Positions 18,046-26,823 are shown, numbered from the stretch's first letter. The stretch is DNA of 64,000 nt from Arthrobacter sp. ISL-30 (GCF_018613855.1 NZ_JAGGPK010000007.1:18045-82044); one strand, 5' to 3'. Notes: a model not told the origin generated them from the sequence alone. Numbers and translations are program-made.

Positions 18046-19083
18046 AATCGTTACCAGGCCGAGATCAGCAAGAACCGGCCCACTATGCGCCATGTTGCGG
18101 CATTGGCCGGGGTGGGCATCAAGACTGTTTCCCGAGTGATGAACGACGAACCCGGCGTTTCCGAAGCTACGCGGGAAAGAGTCCTCGGGGCGTCGCGGCA
18201 GTTGAACTACCAGCTGGACATGGCCGCCGGAAGCCTCCGCCGTGCCGGACGGCAGACCCTGTCCATTGGCCTGCTGCTGCCCAGCGTGGCAAACCCTTTC
18301 AGCAGCGAAATTCACCGGGCCCTCGAAGATTCGCTGACGGAACGTGGGATTGCGGTCTTCGCCGCAAGCAACGATGACGATCCGGAACGTGAAAAGGCAC
18401 TCGTTGCGGCGTTCCTGGGGCGGCGCGTAGACGGACTGGTACTCACTCCGATTGCCAAGAGCCAGGCGTATGTCATCCCGGAGCATTCCCGCGACCTGCC
18501 CCTGGTCTTCATTGACCGCGAGCCAGTGGGAATCGACGCTGATGCGGTGGTCACCGACAATGCGGCGGGCTCTGCGCGGGCCGCCGCCCATCTCCTGGCC
18601 CACGGCCACCGCAAGCTGGCCTACCTCGGCGACAGGCCCGACATTCAGACAGCGCGGGAGCGGCGCCGCGGCTTTATCGAGGAACTGGGCAGGGCCGGCG
18701 TCGCGACTTCCACCGTTCCCGTCCGGGAGGGCCTGCACGATGAGGAGCTGGCGCGGCTCGCCGCCATCGAGCTCCTGACCTCCGACGACCCGCCCACGGC
18801 AATTTTTTCCGCCCAGAACCTGGTGACCTTCGGGGCCATGCGGGCCCTCCGGGAGCTGGGGGCCAACCACCGCGTGGCGCTGGTGGGCTTCGACGATTTC
18901 ACCCTGGCAGACATGATGGAACCCGGGATCACGGTCATCGCTCAGCACCCGGAGCGGATCGGGAAGCTCGCCGCGGAGCGCCTGCTCGCTCGGATAGACG
19001 GCGACGACGCCGCTCCACAGACTTACGTTGTTCCCTCGGAACTGATCCAGCGCGGCTCAGGGGAGCTGCCGCCGTCGAACTGA
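18040..19083 (+). CDS. LacI-family repressor of the fructan/fructose genes
   Basis: 347 aa from ATG 18040; an ATG at 18016 lacks a ribosome site, while GAGGA lies 10 bases before 18040. The LacI HTH and hinge are at residues about 15-65 (MRHVAALAGVGIKTVSRVMN, then ATRERVLGASRQLNY), followed by a sugar-binding sensor (IGLLLPSVANPFSSEIH, PLVFIDREPVG, VALVGFDDF). It is divergent from the importer operon and upstream of the levanase, and four matching operator palindromes flank these genes. A fructose-responsive repressor is the simplest reading. Confidence 0.9.
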   Translation: MSNRYQAEISKNRPTMRHVAALAGVGIKTVSRVMNDEPGVSEATRERVLGASRQLNYQLDMAAGSLRRAGRQTLSIGLLLPSVANPFSSEIHRALEDSLTERGIAVFAASNDDDPEREKALVAAFLGRRVDGLVLTPIAKSQAYVIPEHSRDLPLVFIDREPVGIDADAVVTDNAAGSARAAAHLLAHGHRKLAYLGDRPDIQTARERRRGFIEELGRAGVATSTVPVREGLHDEELARLAAIELLTSDDPPTAIFSAQNLVTFGAMRALRELGANHRVALVGFDDFTLADMMEPGITVIAQHPERIGKLAAERLLARIDGDDAAPQTYVVPSELIQRGSGELPPSN

Positions 19084-19159
19084 CGGCCACAGATTTACCC
19101 GTAACCACACCACCAAATCACCAACGACGCAATCACATCACTAAAGACAGGGGACATCC

Positions 19160-19453
19160 ATGACCAAGACTCTTTATGCCGAATTCACCGTCAAGCCGGG
19201 CAGCGAGGAACGGGTTGCCGAAATGATGAGGGAACTCACCGAACAGGTCCGCCGGGAGCCGGGCAATCAGCTCTTCCTGCCCTACACGCGCGAAACGAAC
19301 CCCCGGGAGTACTTCGTGTTTGAGGTCTATGCCGACAGCAATGCCTTCCAGGAGCACATCACGGCCGACTACGGTGCCACGTTCAATGCCGAACTTGCTG
19401 AGCACATCGAAGAGGACGGCTCAGTCCTGACCTGGCTCAACCCGCTCAACTGA
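19160..19453 (+). CDS. Small antibiotic-biosynthesis-monooxygenase (ABM) domain protein
   Basis: 97 aa, the usual length. Dimeric ferredoxin-like ABM fold: starts KTLYAEFTVKPGSEERVAEM, then REPGNQLFLPYT, YFVFEVYADSNAFQEHI. Members related to YgiN oxidise quinols or modify small molecules without a cofactor; many have no known substrate. AGGGGA precedes the ATG. It follows the LacI gene by 76 bp in the same direction, so it may be under the same control, although a monooxygenase-fold protein in a fructose cluster is unexpected. A sugar-related role in place of oxygenation cannot be excluded. Confidence 0.85.
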   Translation: MTKTLYAEFTVKPGSEERVAEMMRELTEQVRREPGNQLFLPYTRETNPREYFVFEVYADSNAFQEHITADYGATFNAELAEHIEEDGSVLTWLNPLN

Positions 19454-19478
19454 TCGCGCCTCGCTCCCACCCGGCTAG

Positions 19479-19526
19479 CTCGCATTTGTTGTCGCGAAAA
19501 GCCGTTTTAACGACAACAAATGCGAG
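19479..19526. terminator. Long hairpin between convergent genes (copy 1 of a dispersed palindrome)
   Basis: Perfect 16-bp arms (19479-19494 and 19511-19526) around a 16-base loop that itself can pair AAAA with TTTT. It sits between the converging monooxygenase and levanase genes and could stop transcription from both sides. A second copy with the same spacing is at 50914-50955, so it is also a dispersed repeat. Confidence 0.7.
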
Positions 19527-19543
19527 TCACTTGGCAGGTTGGC

Positions 19544-22273
19544 TTATTTCCCGCTCTTGCTCTTCCCTCCGGCGTTGAGTGCCTTGAGCGATTCCAGGAA
19601 CATCGACTGCCGCAGCGGAGTCACTGTGAGCGACTTGAGCTGCGCCGTGCCACCGTCGGCAAAGAGCGCAACCTGGCGCGCTCCTGCCTCCGGGAACACC
19701 TGGTCGGTGATGGTCCGCAGCCCGTCTTGCGCGAAGACTTCCACGGAGGACCTATCCACGTAGATCCGCAAGGTCACGTTGCCCTGGGCATCCACGGTTA
19801 CCGGTGCCGAATCCACCGAGGTGAACAGTGGGTGGAAGGCTGTATTTCCGGAGTTTCCACGGTCGACATAGAGCTCCTTGGTGACCGCGTCATAGCCGAT
19901 GACTGTTGAGGAATCGCCGTTGCCGAGAACCGTAATGCCCGACTTCGTGGCAGTTCCCGGGGCGAAGGTGACGTCGATCCGCTGGACCTGGCCGGACGCC
20001 GCAGACGGCAGGACGTGCGTTCCGGGAACGATCGTCCCGCCCACGCCGTCCTGGTAGCTCGGGGCGTAGGCCAGCCCATCCACCTGCTTCACTGCTTGCT
20101 GCGTGAGCCGCGGACCATCAGGAGTCTGCGTCAACCCGACCTCCCGCGGCAGCGACATCGCGCTCCTCCATGGCGAGGTGGGAATGCTGTTGGCATAGTC
20201 CCAGTTGTTCATCCATCCCAGCATGACCCGCTTGTCCTCGGGCATATTCCCGAACGAAACAGAGGCATAGTAGTCCCGCCCGTAGTCGAGCCAATCGTAG
20301 GTGTTGATGCGCGGGCTGGCCGGCTGGGCAGAGGCAATGAACTCATCAGCCAGGATGTGGCCCCAGCCGAAACGGTTGTTGTCGATGACCTTGATGCTGG
20401 CCTGCCGCCCCTTGAATTCGGCCACATTCCAGGACGCCCAGTCCAACACTTCGCTGTTGGCGCCAGTAGCTGAGCGGACCACCTGGCCGTCAACTACGAG
20501 GTTCACCGTGGTTTCGTCGGAACGTGGCACGGCGGCCTGATCCGTCAGTATGACATGATCCAGGGTGAGATGACCCCAGCCGCCGGTAGCCTGATCCACA
20601 ATCCTCAGTTGCGCCGAGCCTCCCACGAATTCGGAGACGTCCCAGCCCTTCCAGTTGAGCTGCCCGGCGTCGTCCCCTGCCAGTGACCGGACCACATTGC
20701 CGTCAACCAGCAGTTGGGCTTCCAGCACCTGTCCGGTTTCGGGACTGCGGTGTCCGCCGCCCACGAGCATGCTCATGAAGTTGCGGGAGATCGTGAATGC
20801 TGGCGACGTCAGCGTGCCCTGCCGCTCATCGCCCGGGGCGCCTCCCGTTTCGAAGGTGTTGATGCGCTTGGCGCCGATGTAATAGTCGCCGCCGGCCGTG
20901 GCGGGCTGGAACGACGGCGCGAGGTCACCGGTGCCTGTCCAGCCGGCGTCCGCAAGGCTGCTGCCGTCAGGAACTTCGAACCCGTCGAACAGCAGGTCAC
21001 CGGGCGGGGGAGTGTTGTCCAGCTTGTCTGAGACCCGCGGGTGCTGCCCCCCGCCCACCAGGAAATTGATGTAATCGCTGCCCACTGTGAACTGCGGTGA
21101 CGTCATGGAGCCCAGCGGCCAGTCGAAATCGTTGAAGGAATTGATCAGTCCTGCCCCGGCAAAGCCGCCCACGATGTTCTGCCCGGGGAGCGTCCCCGCG
21201 GCGGGAGTGTCGGTGAACGGTCCGTTCTTCCAGTTGCCGGGCTCGTTGTTCACGGTCCAGCCGTTGTACGTGCCGTCATTGAACCCGGCCAGGACAGTGC
21301 CTGCGGGCAGGGCCTCCGCGGGCTTGGTGCTTTCTGAAGTGAAGGTGGTGCCGTCGAAGCTGCCCACAAAGTACTGTCCCGCCGAGCCGCCGGCCACTCC
21401 GCCGGGGTTGATGTTGACCACCATGACCCACTTGACGTTGTTCGGGTCGCCGTCAACGGCAAGGGGGAAGAGATCCGGGCACTCCCAGAGCCCGCCTGTG
21501 GCGTTGGCCGGCCCGAATTCGCTGAGGGCAGTCCAGTCTTTAAGGTTGCTGGACTTGTAAAGATGCACCTTGTGGTCCAGGGCCTCGACGGCGGTCATCA
21601 CCCAGTAGCCGCCGCCGGATGGCGAGTTGTACCAGAACACTTTGGGATCGCGGAAGTTCGCGGAGTTCCTGTTCAATACAGGATTCGCGTCGTACTTGGT
21701 CCAGGTCTGGCCGTCGTCCAGGCTGTAGGCCAGCGACTGCGCCTGGAGGCCACGGTAGGGCGACGCCTCCTTATAGGCACTGGTGTAGATCGCCACGAGG
21801 GGCGGATTCTCCGCGGTGCCGAAACCCGAGGAGTTGTCCTTGTCCACCACCACGCTGCCGGAGAACACATCCTCCTGGTCATCCGTGGAGATGGCCAGCG
21901 GCTGCTCCTTCCAATGGACAAGGTCCGTGGAGGTGGCATGCCCCCAGGACATGTTTCCCCAAGTGTTTCCCGATGGATTGTGCTGGTAGTACAGGTGGTA
22001 GACACCCTTGTGATAGACCATCCCGTTGGGGTCGTTCATCCAGTTCTTTTCCGGCGAGAAGTGGAACGCCGGCCGATAGGGCTCCTGGCCCAAGGTGCTG
22101 CCGGAAGCGGCGCTAGAACCGCCTGCGGGACTCCCGACGTCGGACTCTCCCGCCGTCGCCGGTCCGGCTCCGGCCAGCGTTCCCGCCAACGTCAAACCCG
22201 CTAGCGTCAAAGTCGAAAAGGCCTGCAGTTTTCCTGTTCGTTTCCTGTGCATACTTCTGAAGTCGCCCTTCAT
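19544..22273 (-). CDS. Secreted GH32 levanase/fructanase with an inserted module
   Basis: 909 aa with an N-terminal signal peptide (about 1-41, ending PATA). GH32 active-site motifs are complete: WMNDPNG (D81 nucleophile), FRDP (D209) and ECPD (E264 acid/base). The propeller is interrupted after residue about 310 by about 340 residues containing two related beta-rich repeats (LTSPAFTISRNFMSMLVGGG and a similar copy), then resumes at DYYASVSF and ends in the GH32 beta-sandwich. Such inserts in fructanases are usually carbohydrate-binding. GGGGAG is 9 bases before ATG, and an operator palindrome lies 20 bp upstream. It should release fructose from levan or inulin for the nearby importer; the exact linkage is not readable. 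Confidence 0.92.
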   Translation of the reverse strand: MKGDFRSMHRKRTGKLQAFSTLTLAGLTLAGTLAGAGPATAGESDVGSPAGGSSAASGSTLGQEPYRPAFHFSPEKNWMNDPNGMVYHKGVYHLYYQHNPSGNTWGNMSWGHATSTDLVHWKEQPLAISTDDQEDVFSGSVVVDKDNSSGFGTAENPPLVAIYTSAYKEASPYRGLQAQSLAYSLDDGQTWTKYDANPVLNRNSANFRDPKVFWYNSPSGGGYWVMTAVEALDHKVHLYKSSNLKDWTALSEFGPANATGGLWECPDLFPLAVDGDPNNVKWVMVVNINPGGVAGGSAGQYFVGSFDGTTFTSESTKPAEALPAGTVLAGFNDGTYNGWTVNNEPGNWKNGPFTDTPAAGTLPGQNIVGGFAGAGLINSFNDFDWPLGSMTSPQFTVGSDYINFLVGGGQHPRVSDKLDNTPPPGDLLFDGFEVPDGSSLADAGWTGTGDLAPSFQPATAGGDYYIGAKRINTFETGGAPGDERQGTLTSPAFTISRNFMSMLVGGGHRSPETGQVLEAQLLVDGNVVRSLAGDDAGQLNWKGWDVSEFVGGSAQLRIVDQATGGWGHLTLDHVILTDQAAVPRSDETTVNLVVDGQVVRSATGANSEVLDWASWNVAEFKGRQASIKVIDNNRFGWGHILADEFIASAQPASPRINTYDWLDYGRDYYASVSFGNMPEDKRVMLGWMNNWDYANSIPTSPWRSAMSLPREVGLTQTPDGPRLTQQAVKQVDGLAYAPSYQDGVGGTIVPGTHVLPSAASGQVQRIDVTFAPGTATKSGITVLGNGDSSTVIGYDAVTKELYVDRGNSGNTAFHPLFTSVDSAPVTVDAQGNVTLRIYVDRSSVEVFAQDGLRTITDQVFPEAGARQVALFADGGTAQLKSLTVTPLRQSMFLESLKALNAGGKSKSGK

Positions 22274-22292
22274 CGCGCGTGTCTCCCCATGT

Positions 22293-22306
22293 AGACAACG
22301 TTGTCA
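22293..22306. promoter_or_regulatory. LacI-type operator upstream of the levanase gene
   Basis: AGACAACGTTGTCA, containing the perfect palindrome GACAACGTTGTC, 20 bp upstream of the levanase ATG. It is the most symmetrical of four copies of this motif. Confidence 0.75.
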
Positions 22307-22413
22307 GTGTGAGGAACGCTAAGTTAAGTCCAGAAGACAAGTCAACGGATTTTCCCCTTTCAAACTGTTTGCATGGAGTGATTGCTCTACTAAAGGCATT
22401 CGTCGATTGCTGT

Positions 22414-22427
22414 AGACACCGTTGTCG
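22414..22427. promoter_or_regulatory. Second LacI-type operator upstream of the levanase gene
   Basis: AGACACCGTTGTCG, differing at two bases from the copy at 22293 and placed 121 bp upstream of it. Two sites about twelve helical turns apart could allow looping by a LacI tetramer, or the outer one may belong to another promoter. The remaining bases of this 229-bp gap show no other clear signal. Confidence 0.6.
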
Positions 22428-22502
22428 GGCGCGCGCAGTCACGTCGAGAGTAGGCCAGGCACCCGCTGAACCCCGGCAGTTCATGCTTGTTAGGCTGGAA
22501 AA

Positions 22503-22838
22503 ATGAAACGACGCCTTATTGCCCTGTCCGTAGTACCCGCACTGCTGCTCCTGGTGGGCTGTGGAGAGGTGGAACAGGCCGCAAAGGATGCTGCCGGCTC
22601 AGCCGCGTCTGGTGTCGCCAATGCCGCTGCTGAACAGGTCAAGGGCCAGATCTGCAAGCTGGTAGAGGATGGGCTCGTATCACTGGAGGACAAGAATGTG
22701 CTCACGGGCCTAGTGTCTGCTGCCGATACAGCCGGCCTTCCTGACAACATCACCAAGCCGCTGAAGGAAATCGCACAGGCGGGTGACCAGGCGCCGGAGG
22801 CTTCCGTCGTAGAACTGAAGAAGGCCTGCGAAGCGTAA
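22503..22838 (+). CDS. Small secreted lipoprotein of unknown function
   Basis: 111 aa. Begins MKRRLIALSVVPALLLLVGC, a textbook lipoprotein signal with the lipobox LVGC, so the mature protein is anchored to the outside of the membrane. The mature part is a short alanine-rich helical stretch (residues 25-45) followed by a compact domain with two cysteines (QICKLVEDG and KKACEA) that may form a disulphide. I recognise no family. It stands alone between the levanase promoter and the alginate-lyase gene. Confidence 0.75.
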   Translation: MKRRLIALSVVPALLLLVGCGEVEQAAKDAAGSAASGVANAAAEQVKGQICKLVEDGLVSLEDKNVLTGLVSAADTAGLPDNITKPLKEIAQAGDQAPEASVVELKKACEA

Positions 22839-22889
22839 CCCCCTTCCCTCTTGAACGTCCGTCTTTGGCATGTGAGTATTGGCCCTAGA

Positions 22890-22907
22890 TGGGATAACGA
22901 TTTCCCA
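22890..22907. promoter_or_regulatory. Operator-like palindrome upstream of the alginate-lyase gene
   Basis: TGGGATAACGATTTCCCA, an imperfect LacI-type palindrome centred on CG, 35 bp before the ATG at 22942. Its reverse complement matches 16 of 18 bases with the operator at 56224-56241 before the oligosaccharide ABC operon, so one regulator, not encoded next to either, probably controls both. Confidence 0.6.
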
Positions 22908-22941
22908 TTTGCGCGCCCTCGACTCGATCGAATGGAAGTCA

Positions 22942-24670
22942 ATGACGACGAATAAATCTGAACGCCATTACCCTTCTCAGCCAGGCACCGCAATCTCACG
23001 CAGGTCACTCATCACAGCAGCCTCCCTCTCTGTACCACTGGCGGCGTTCGGCGCCTCCAGTGCCTTTGCGGCCAAGGACCCGTCAACCAGGCCCATTCGC
23101 AAAGCTCCCGCCACCGCTGCCACGGTGGCGTCCACGTATGCACACCCCGGCCTGGCTCACACCTTGTCCGACATCGAGCATGTGTCGGCGAAGGTGGCCG
23201 CGGGCATCAACCCCTGGACAGGAGGCTGGAACCGTCTAGTGGCCAACGGCCGTTCCAGTGCCGGATGGCAGCCACGTCCCCTTGCAACAGTCATTCGGGG
23301 CGGGACGGGTGAGAACTACGTGCAGATGTACCTCGACATCCATGCCGCCCACCAAAACGCCCTGCGGTGGCACATCTCAGGCGACCCGGCGCATGGGGCG
23401 GCCGCCGTGCGGATCCTCAACGCCTGGTCGGGGATGTTGACGACGGTCACCGGCAACGCAGACCGGTACCTGGCTGCAGGCATTTACGGTTACCAGTGGG
23501 CCAACGCGGGCGAACTCATGCGAGACCACCCCGACTTCGCGTTTGAGCGTTCCGCGAATGCTGCTCACGATCTTCTACCCCATGAACGAGGATTTCCTCA
23601 CGAACCACAACAACGCGGTCATCACCAACTATTGGGCCAACTGGGACCTCTGCAGCATGGCCTCGATCATGGCCATCGGCATCTTCGCTGACCGCGATGA
23701 CCTGGTGGGCCGGGCCGTCGAGTACTTCCTCAACGGTGCCGGGAATGGCTCCCTGATGCACGCCATACCCTTCGTCTACGAAGACGAGGGCCTTGCTCAG
23801 TGGCAGGAGAGCGGCCGCGACCAGGGGCACACCATCATGGGCATTGGGCTTATGGGAGTTTTTTGTGAGATGGCCTGGAACCAAGGTATCGACTGCTACG
23901 GACAGGACAACAATCGGTTCCTCAAAGCTGCAGAATACGTTGCGAAGTACAACCTCGGGTATGACGTGCCGTTCACTCCGTACACCTGGCAGTCGGGTCC
24001 CTCGAGCACAGCTCCCCATGTGGGCTGGCAGACGCAGACAGTTCCAGGTGCTGGCTCTCGCGGGCAGGCCCGTCCGGTCTGGGACCAGGTTCTGGGACAC
24101 TACGCCGGGCGCCGGGGGCTCGACGCTCCGTGGGTCCGGCAGATGGCAGAGAGCCTGCGCCCCGATGGTGGAGGGGGCGATTACGGAATGACCTCCGGTG
24201 GTTTCGATGCACTGGGATTCGGCACACTCATGCAGTATTCGGCCCAGACAGGCCGACGCATCGCCCGCCTGCAGTCCTTCAACTTCCCGGATCGCTATGT
24301 GCGGCACTCGGGTTCGACGGTACGCCTCGAGCCGACCGCCTTGCCGCTTGGGGACTCCCAGTTCCGCGTGGTTCCTGGACTGGCCGGGCCAGCTGACGGT
24401 CGCATCTCGTTCGAGTCCGTGGATATGCCCGGCTATTTCCTGCGCCACGCGAACTACCAGTTCGGCCTCGTCGCGAATGACGGGTCGGCGCAGTTCATGG
24501 CCGATTCAACCTTCCTTCCGGTTGCGGGGCTGGCCCACTCCAGGCTCACATCGTTCCGCTCGCACAACTTCCCCGATCGATACGTGCGCCACAGCAATTA
24601 CGGTCTCAGGCTGGATCCAGTGGTGACCGACCTCGACCGGGCCGAGGCTACGTATCGGATGGTCGACTGA
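22942..24670 (+). pseudogene. Alginate-lyase-family/AbfB-domain secreted protein, split by a frameshift
   Basis: One gene in two frames. The first part (ATG 22942 to about 23550) has a twin-arginine signal (SRRSLITAASLSVPLAAFG) and the start of an alginate-lyase-type helical barrel. The same domain continues in another frame from about 23555 (MLLTIFYPMNEDFLTNHNNA, VITNYWANWDL, DQGHTIMGIG), followed by two AbfB-like arabinose-binding repeats (FNFPDRYVRHS, then HNFPDRYVRHS). Near 23547-23560 the DNA appears to lack two bases between FER and MLLT. The downstream reading stays open for over 1.1 kb, so the mutation is recent or a sequencing error. Function would be breakdown of a plant or algal polysaccharide outside the cell. 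Confidence 0.8.
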
Positions 24671-24820
24671 GCGACCCGACGGCGTCGTAAATAGAGAGCC
24701 GTAAAAGAGTCTGCTCCAACTCCCGACGGCGGGTGCGCTACACGCGCGCCCGCCCTCCGGAGGGAGCAGCTGACTGAAAAAGCCTGACGTTCACCGATAG
24801 CCTTTGGGGTAGGAGGGCAT

Positions 24821-25297
24821 ATGACAGTTCGAAGCGCAGGCATACTGCTGTACCGGCTGAACGCTACAGCTCAAGTGGAGTTTTGGATAGCCCATATGGG
24901 CGGACCCTTCTGGGCCCATAAGGACGATCGCGCCTGGTCTATTCCAAAAGGCAAATATCTCGACGACGAGGATCCGTTGGTGGCCGCCCGGCGTGAATTC
25001 GCCGAGGAAATGGGCACTCCAGCGCCCTCCGCCGACTACGAACTGCTAGGCAATTTCCGGCAACCCTCAGGCAAGATCATCACTGTGTTCACCGCCGAAA
25101 CAGACTTCCAGCCGGAACGGATCGTGAGCAACACATTTCCCCTGGAATGGCCGAAAGGATCCGGCGTCGTCGGTGACTTTCCGGAGATCGACGACGCCGG
25201 ATGGTTCAGCGAGGCTGAGGCTCGGACCAAGCTGGTAAAAGGCCAACAGCCGATCCTCGACGCGCTCATCAAGCAGCTTGGAAACCGCGACACCTGA
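24821..25297 (+). CDS. NUDIX hydrolase
   Basis: 158 aa. The NUDIX box is present: GKYLDDEDPLVAARREF running into AEEMG, fitting Gx5Ex7REUxEExGU. The protein starts SAGILLYRLN and has the WSIPKGK strand typical of NUDIX enzymes close to the diadenosine-polyphosphate/MutT group. It hydrolyses a nucleoside diphosphate linked to another moiety; the exact substrate is not predictable. GGAGGG lies 3 bases before ATG. It stands alone between convergent partners. The 150-bp gap upstream shows no clear gene. Confidence 0.93.
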   Translation: MTVRSAGILLYRLNATAQVEFWIAHMGGPFWAHKDDRAWSIPKGKYLDDEDPLVAARREFAEEMGTPAPSADYELLGNFRQPSGKIITVFTAETDFQPERIVSNTFPLEWPKGSGVVGDFPEIDDAGWFSEAEARTKLVKGQQPILDALIKQLGNRDT

Positions 25298-25336
25298 CGT
25301 GGAAGGATTCCGGCCCCTCAGGACCAGGTTTCCGGC

Positions 25337-25380
25337 CAGGATCCGGTTCAGCCTCAGGATCCGGTTCAGCCTCAGGATCC
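25337..25380. repeat. 18-bp tandem repeat at the end of the baeRF2 gene
   Basis: The unit CAGGATCCGGTTCAGCCT occurs twice in full (25337-25354, 25355-25372), followed by 8 bases of a third copy. It overlaps the stop codon region of the minus-strand gene ending at 25372 and lies between convergent genes, so it mainly affects untranslated sequence. Confidence 0.85.
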
Positions 25381-26508
25381 AGGAACAGCGGGTCCTGTCG
25401 GCCAGCGGAGCAGCGCGGCGACGTTGACGCCGTCGGGCAGGGCGGCTTGCGGAACCAGCAGGATCCGGGCATCGGTCAGGGCCGCTGCCCGCAGCAGGAC
25501 CGCAGGCGCCGGCACCCGGCCGAGGACGTTGGCATTCAGGCTTTCCCCTTCGTCGGTGGCGAGCCATGGTTCGGCGTCCAGTGCGAGGAGCTCATGGTCA
25601 GAAAGCCCGTCATCCGTGAGGAGCAGCAGCTCCACCTGGGCTTGCTGGAGCGCATGCACGACGGCGCCTATGCCCGTTGCCGATTCGGGATTGGCCTGGC
25701 CTTCCTGCTCGGCAAGGCGTCCGATGACGTCCTCGTGCTCGGCTGCCCATAGTCGGGCAATGCTTTGCTCGATCTCCTCATTAAGGAGCTCCGGGTCAGC
25801 CCCTCCCGTATGCGTGTGGGAATCCACCACGGACAGGAGCGCTTTGCTCGGTTCGGAGAGCTGATCCGCAACGAGGCCACGGGCCCTGATGTCGCCGGCA
25901 AGCACGAGCAGCCGAGCATTGTTTTGGGCGATGACCCTGTCGATCTCTCCAGCAACCTCATCGGCGTTCCGGCGCCAGATTTCCTCCGTCCGGTGCTGGA
26001 ACCTGCCTTGGGACCAGCCGCCGCCCGGGACCTTCTTCAGGTTCTCGCTGGTTCCCTCGACTTCGCGGACGTCTGCGGGCTGGCGGCGGCCGGCGAAGTG
26101 CAGGCGGATTTCGGCGTCGTCGCGACCCACTTCCGCCACCACATAGGGGAACTCCTCCAGCCCATGCTTGACGAGCGGCAGGAGATCCGGGACCGGGTCA
26201 ATCGAAATCCTTTCGGGAGTGACAAGGGGTCCGGGAAGGATCTTGTTGAGCTCAGTATTTCCGTCCCGGACGAGGACGAATCGACTGACAGGGTTCGCTT
26301 CCCCCACGGCAGGCTTGAGCGCCTGTTCAATCGCTTCCAGGTCCTTCTTGCCCGCGCCCTTCGCCTCCAAGGCATCGTGGACATTGTCGGGCGTCACGTC
26401 CGTGGCCTCGAGGGTGTCAACTGTTCCGGTTCCGGCATCCACATAGACCAGGCACCACGGACCTTGTTTACGGTATAGATCTGCATATTCCTTGAGGCTG
26501 ACACTCAT
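25372..26508 (-). CDS. Rv2629-like protein (archaeo-eukaryotic release factor family 2, baeRF2)
   Basis: 378 aa from ATG 26508 (AGAGG 7 bases upstream); ATG 26514, which overlaps the preceding stop as ATGA, is equally possible. The sequence follows mycobacterial Rv2629 and the bacterial eRF1-like family 2: an N-terminal domain (LKEYADLYRKQGPWCLVYVD), a middle domain with WSQGRFQHRTEEIWRRN and LLVLAGDIRA, and a C-terminal eRF1-3-like domain. In mycobacteria Rv2629 belongs to the hypoxia/dormancy (DosR) genes; it is proposed to act on ribosomes. It is coupled to the small acidic protein upstream. No DosR-like box was found before this operon. Confidence 0.85.
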   Translation of the reverse strand: MSVSLKEYADLYRKQGPWCLVYVDAGTGTVDTLEATDVTPDNVHDALEAKGAGKKDLEAIEQALKPAVGEANPVSRFVLVRDGNTELNKILPGPLVTPERISIDPVPDLLPLVKHGLEEFPYVVAEVGRDDAEIRLHFAGRRQPADVREVEGTSENLKKVPGGGWSQGRFQHRTEEIWRRNADEVAGEIDRVIAQNNARLLVLAGDIRARGLVADQLSEPSKALLSVVDSHTHTGGADPELLNEEIEQSIARLWAAEHEDVIGRLAEQEGQANPESATGIGAVVHALQQAQVELLLLTDDGLSDHELLALDAEPWLATDEGESLNANVLGRVPAPAVLLRAAALTDARILLVPQAALPDGVNVAALLRWPTGPAVPGS

Positions 26509-26510
26509 GG

Positions 26511-26714
26511 TCATTCCTCTTCGCCTGTGGTCGTTTCAGCGTTAGGATCCGCGGCGTCCTGAACTTCCTGCGGATCCGTATCATCCGGGAAAGGCTCTGT
26601 TTCCCTGAATTCTTCAACATGGGCTGGCTGATTGCCCTTGACCATCCCTTGGGTTTCCTGCTTCATCTTGTCATCCAGATGAGGCCCGTGGGTGGTGTTG
26701 CCTCGCTCGGCCAT
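26511..26714 (-). CDS. Small acidic hydrophilic protein, function unknown
   Basis: 67 aa, rich in Asp, Glu, Thr and Pro, with no hydrophobic segment and probably disordered (DDTDPQEVQDAADPNAETTT). GGGAG lies 5-7 bases before ATG. Its stop overlaps the ATG of the Rv2629-like gene, so the pair is co-translated. I recognise no family; a partner or regulator of the release-factor-like protein is possible by position only. Confidence 0.7.
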   Translation of the reverse strand: MAERGNTTHGPHLDDKMKQETQGMVKGNQPAHVEEFRETEPFPDDTDPQEVQDAADPNAETTTGEEE

Positions 26715-26823
26715 TTCGATCTCCCTTCAATGCGATTCACTGCACATCTTCGATCAATCTATTGCCCACCTTAACACCGCAGGATGGCGGCTTGAAGGCC
26801 CCGCTGGAACCCGTATTTCAGTC

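Noticed and set aside
24671..24820. Possible hairpin between the lyase and NUDIX genes
   Set aside because: Arms around CTGCTCC and GGAGCAG pair poorly over the full length; not convincing as a terminator.
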